NCBI GenBank assembly: GCA_965370555.1
Contig: CBDUVB010000011.1
Span: 1-49,617, forward strand
DNA: 49,617 bases
From: JAJOKK01 sp965370555
Lineage (GTDB): Bacteria; Bipolaricaulota; Bipolaricaulia; UBA7950; UBA9294
Direction of reading: 5' to 3'
The translations under genes were made by a program, and so were the position numbers. Below the pieces are notes generated by a model, which saw only the letters and a list, made by a program, of their open reading frames with translations, searched no databases and was not told the origin of the DNA. Below, piece after piece: positions 47,910 through 49,617 of this stretch (its first letter is position 1; every line of letters starts with the position of its first letter).

Positions 47910-48803
47910 ATGGCGTCAGTCGGCGGGCAAGCGCTTATCGAGGGAGTGATGATGCAGAACGGCGGTCGCGTAGCGATCGCCGTTCGTCGTGATGATGGGG
48001 AGATCGTCATCCGAGACCTTAAATCCAGAGCTCGCTTCAAATGCCTGGGAGATATCCCGTTCGCCCGCGGTCTCTTCCGTCTGTACGACATGCTCTCCCT
48101 CGGAATCCGTGCCCTCAACTTGTCGGCAAGCATAGCCTTCCCCGAAGAGGAACAGTTGGGAAAGGGAGGGAGCATCCTCACGTTCGCGGCGGCGATAGTC
48201 ATCGCTATCGGCGGGTTCGTCGTCCTTCCCCTCTACCTGACCAACCTCATTCCCAACCTGCGTACGGGAAATTCCATCCTGTTCAACCTGGTCGAGGGTC
48301 TCATCCGTATCGTCTTCTTCCTCATATACCTTGTCGCCATCTCCCGCATGAAGGAGATCCACCGCGTCTTCCAGTACCACGGCGCGGAACATAAGACGGT
48401 CTACACGTACGAAGCAGGGGAGGAATTGATCGTGGAGAACGCGCGGAAGTACACGACCCTCCACCCCCGCTGTGGGACGGCCTTCCTGATGATTGTCCTC
48501 GTCATCTCCATCCTCATATTCTCCCTTGCCGGGAATCCCACTATCTGGTTGAAGGTCCTCTCTCGCCTCCTCCTCCTCCCGGTCGTTGCAGGGGTCTCCT
48601 ACGAGGCGCTCCGATTTAGCGGAAAGAGCTACGACGATCACCTGTGGGTCCGAATACTTACCAAACCCGGCCTGTGGTTGCAGCGGTTGACTACGGCCGA
48701 GCCTACCGACGACATGCTTGAGGTGGCGATCGCCTCGATAAAGAGGGTGACCGAGCCTCTTGCCTCTCCGCAGTCGGGCGTAACCGAGAGCGAATCAAGC
48801 TAG
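47910..48803 (+). CDS. DUF1385 membrane protein
   Basis: 297 residues. The start VGGQALIEGVMMQNGGRVAIAVRRDDGEI is the DUF1385 (COG3872) signature. Membrane helices ILTFAAAIVIAIGGFVVLPLYLTNLI, NLVEGLIRIVFFLIYLVAIS and AFLMIVLVISILIFSLA, plus the conserved HRVFQYHGAEHKTVYTYEAGEEL and LHPRCGTAFL, also fit. The His/Glu-rich centre may bind metal; the function is unknown. It starts three bases after rpmE and is surely cotranscribed. Its 3' end overlaps the convergent PHP gene by four bases. Confidence 0.92.
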   Translation: MASVGGQALIEGVMMQNGGRVAIAVRRDDGEIVIRDLKSRARFKCLGDIPFARGLFRLYDMLSLGIRALNLSASIAFPEEEQLGKGGSILTFAAAIVIAIGGFVVLPLYLTNLIPNLRTGNSILFNLVEGLIRIVFFLIYLVAISRMKEIHRVFQYHGAEHKTVYTYEAGEELIVENARKYTTLHPRCGTAFLMIVLVISILIFSLAGNPTIWLKVLSRLLLLPVVAGVSYEALRFSGKSYDDHLWVRILTKPGLWLQRLTTAEPTDDMLEVAIASIKRVTEPLASPQSGVTESESS

Positions 48804-49617
48804 AGCAGGCCGCACCTCTTCTTCATCTCTTCGACGTAGCGATATGGTAGGTGTATTGCCCCTAGTGTTTCCTTGACCGAGTTCGGTCCGTGATCGTCCG
48901 ACCCGCCGGTGAGCAGGAATCCCTTCTGTCTAGCAAGCGACCTCACTTCCTCAGGAGTAATGTGCAATCTGTTATCCCCGTCCATGTACGGGTAGAACGA
49001 CTCTATTCCGTCCACCCCTGCCGTGAGTAGCTTGTCGCCGAATGAGTCCCAGTCGTCGATTGCGATGAAACATGGATGAGGAACGGACGTTACTCCCCCA
49101 GCGGCGTGGATTGCGTCCGTGGCCACGCGAAACTGAGGCCGTTCCAGCCGAACGTAACAATCACCGTCCTCCCCGATCAAACGATCGAACGCCTCGCGCA
49201 TCGTCTTCACTACCCCTTTATCAACAAGGAGCTTCGCCAGGTGCGGACGGCCAATGCTTCCCTGCGCCAGGCTGCGCACTTCGGCGACAGAAATGTCAAG
49301 ATCGAGTAAATCTCGACACTGCTTGACCATCTTCTCCATCCTCCTCTCTCGCCCGTCTCGCATGAACGAGAAGAGTCTCGCCATCGCCTGTGAGCGAGGA
49401 TCGATGAAGTAGCCGAGGATCTCTCCGGGGATCCCATCGTAGTCCACCTTGAGTTCCACTCCGGTGATCACCTCCAGTCCATCGACTTGCATCACCCTCT
49501 GTGCAAGGTCGGGGGAGACGATGTCGTGGTCGGTGATGGCGATGGAACATAGGCCGCAGGCTGCAGCTCGTTTCACCAGCTCGGGGATGCTTTGCGTACC
49601 ATCTGAAGCCGTCGTGT
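48800..49617 (-). CDS. PHP-domain phosphoesterase, cut at the window end
   Basis: At least 272 codons; the N-terminus lies beyond 49617. The first visible residues TTASDGTQSIPELVKRAA continue the HTH-T-SDG motif of PHP domains, followed by SIAITDHDIVS, GVELKVDYDG, SIGRPHLAKLLVDKG (about 107 from the visible start) and the late VPHPCF, GIESFY and GGSDDHG metal-ligand motifs. This is the stand-alone PHP family related to 3',5'-nucleoside bisphosphate phosphatases. A GTG at 49576 could be taken for a start, but it would discard the first metal motif. Convergent with the DUF1385 gene. Confidence 0.88.
   Translation of the reverse strand, partial: TTASDGTQSIPELVKRAAACGLCSIAITDHDIVSPDLAQRVMQVDGLEVITGVELKVDYDGIPGEILGYFIDPRSQAMARLFSFMRDGRERRMEKMVKQCRDLLDLDISVAEVRSLAQGSIGRPHLAKLLVDKGVVKTMREAFDRLIGEDGDCYVRLERPQFRVATDAIHAAGGVTSVPHPCFIAIDDWDSFGDKLLTAGVDGIESFYPYMDGDNRLHITPEEVRSLARQKGFLLTGGSDDHGPNSVKETLGAIHLPYRYVEEMKKRCGLL

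Overview
The window is a gene-dense (about 90% coding), moderately GC-rich bacterial chromosome segment with 43 confident genes plus one decayed gene and one insertion sequence. No rRNA, tRNA or CRISPR array was recognised. Large secreted beta-rich proteins ending in an aromatic residue, an S-layer-homology protein with a C-terminal membrane anchor, a signal-peptide WD40 protein and PKD-domain proteins suggest a diderm-like lineage of an uncultivated phylum. The 613-residue surface protein resembles proteins I associate with Bipolaricaulota/Acetothermia. That placement is inference; no marker phylogeny could be run.

Layout. 0.6-5.3 kb: a rubrerythrin-like protein and a 1301-residue fusion of two DppB/DppC-type permeases with a degenerate M28 peptidase domain. 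5.5-8.0 kb (minus): short-chain dehydrogenase, alpha-oxoamine synthase (serine palmitoyltransferase-like) and a free-standing archaeal-type ThrRS editing domain. 8.2-15.7 kb: LemA pair, M3 oligopeptidase, HD-domain protein, TauE/SafE permease, and the two saccharopine-pathway genes. 16-21 kb: cell-envelope genes, two of them behind strong sigma70-like promoters. 21.3-27 kb (minus): the conserved ffh-rpsP-khpA-trmD-methyltransferase-rplS-lepB-rnhB cluster, lacking rimM. 27-31 kb: accB-accC and a CNNM/CorC protein, bracketed by an intact and an internally deleted copy of a four-helix-bundle gene in opposite orientation. 31-37 kb: M1 metallopeptidase with a beta-rich C-terminus, pheT (no pheS), tsaE. 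37-43 kb: AmrS-type radical SAM protein, ABC-F ATPase, NatAB-like exporter, PPOX-type flavoprotein. 43.4-44.7 kb: IS110-family element. 44.9-49.6 kb: DEAD-box helicase, small secreted protein, rpsI, rpmE, DUF1385 protein, and a PHP-domain gene cut by the window end.

The most distinctive property is the density of dispersed repeats. At least four families are interleaved: (a) REP-like palindromes with GGGGTCAGGTCTTG ends; (b) G/purine-rich GACGCGGGGAGAC arrays with their complement; (c) small hairpins with variable, compensating stems and a fixed CAAG-containing loop; (d) GCAGAGGGCGCAGAG-type long inverted repeats. Several lie inside conserved genes while keeping the frame: three in rnhB, one in trmD, and one forming the C-terminus of the trmD-linked methyltransferase. 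This resembles the in-protein palindromic elements of Rickettsia and is the main system-level observation here.
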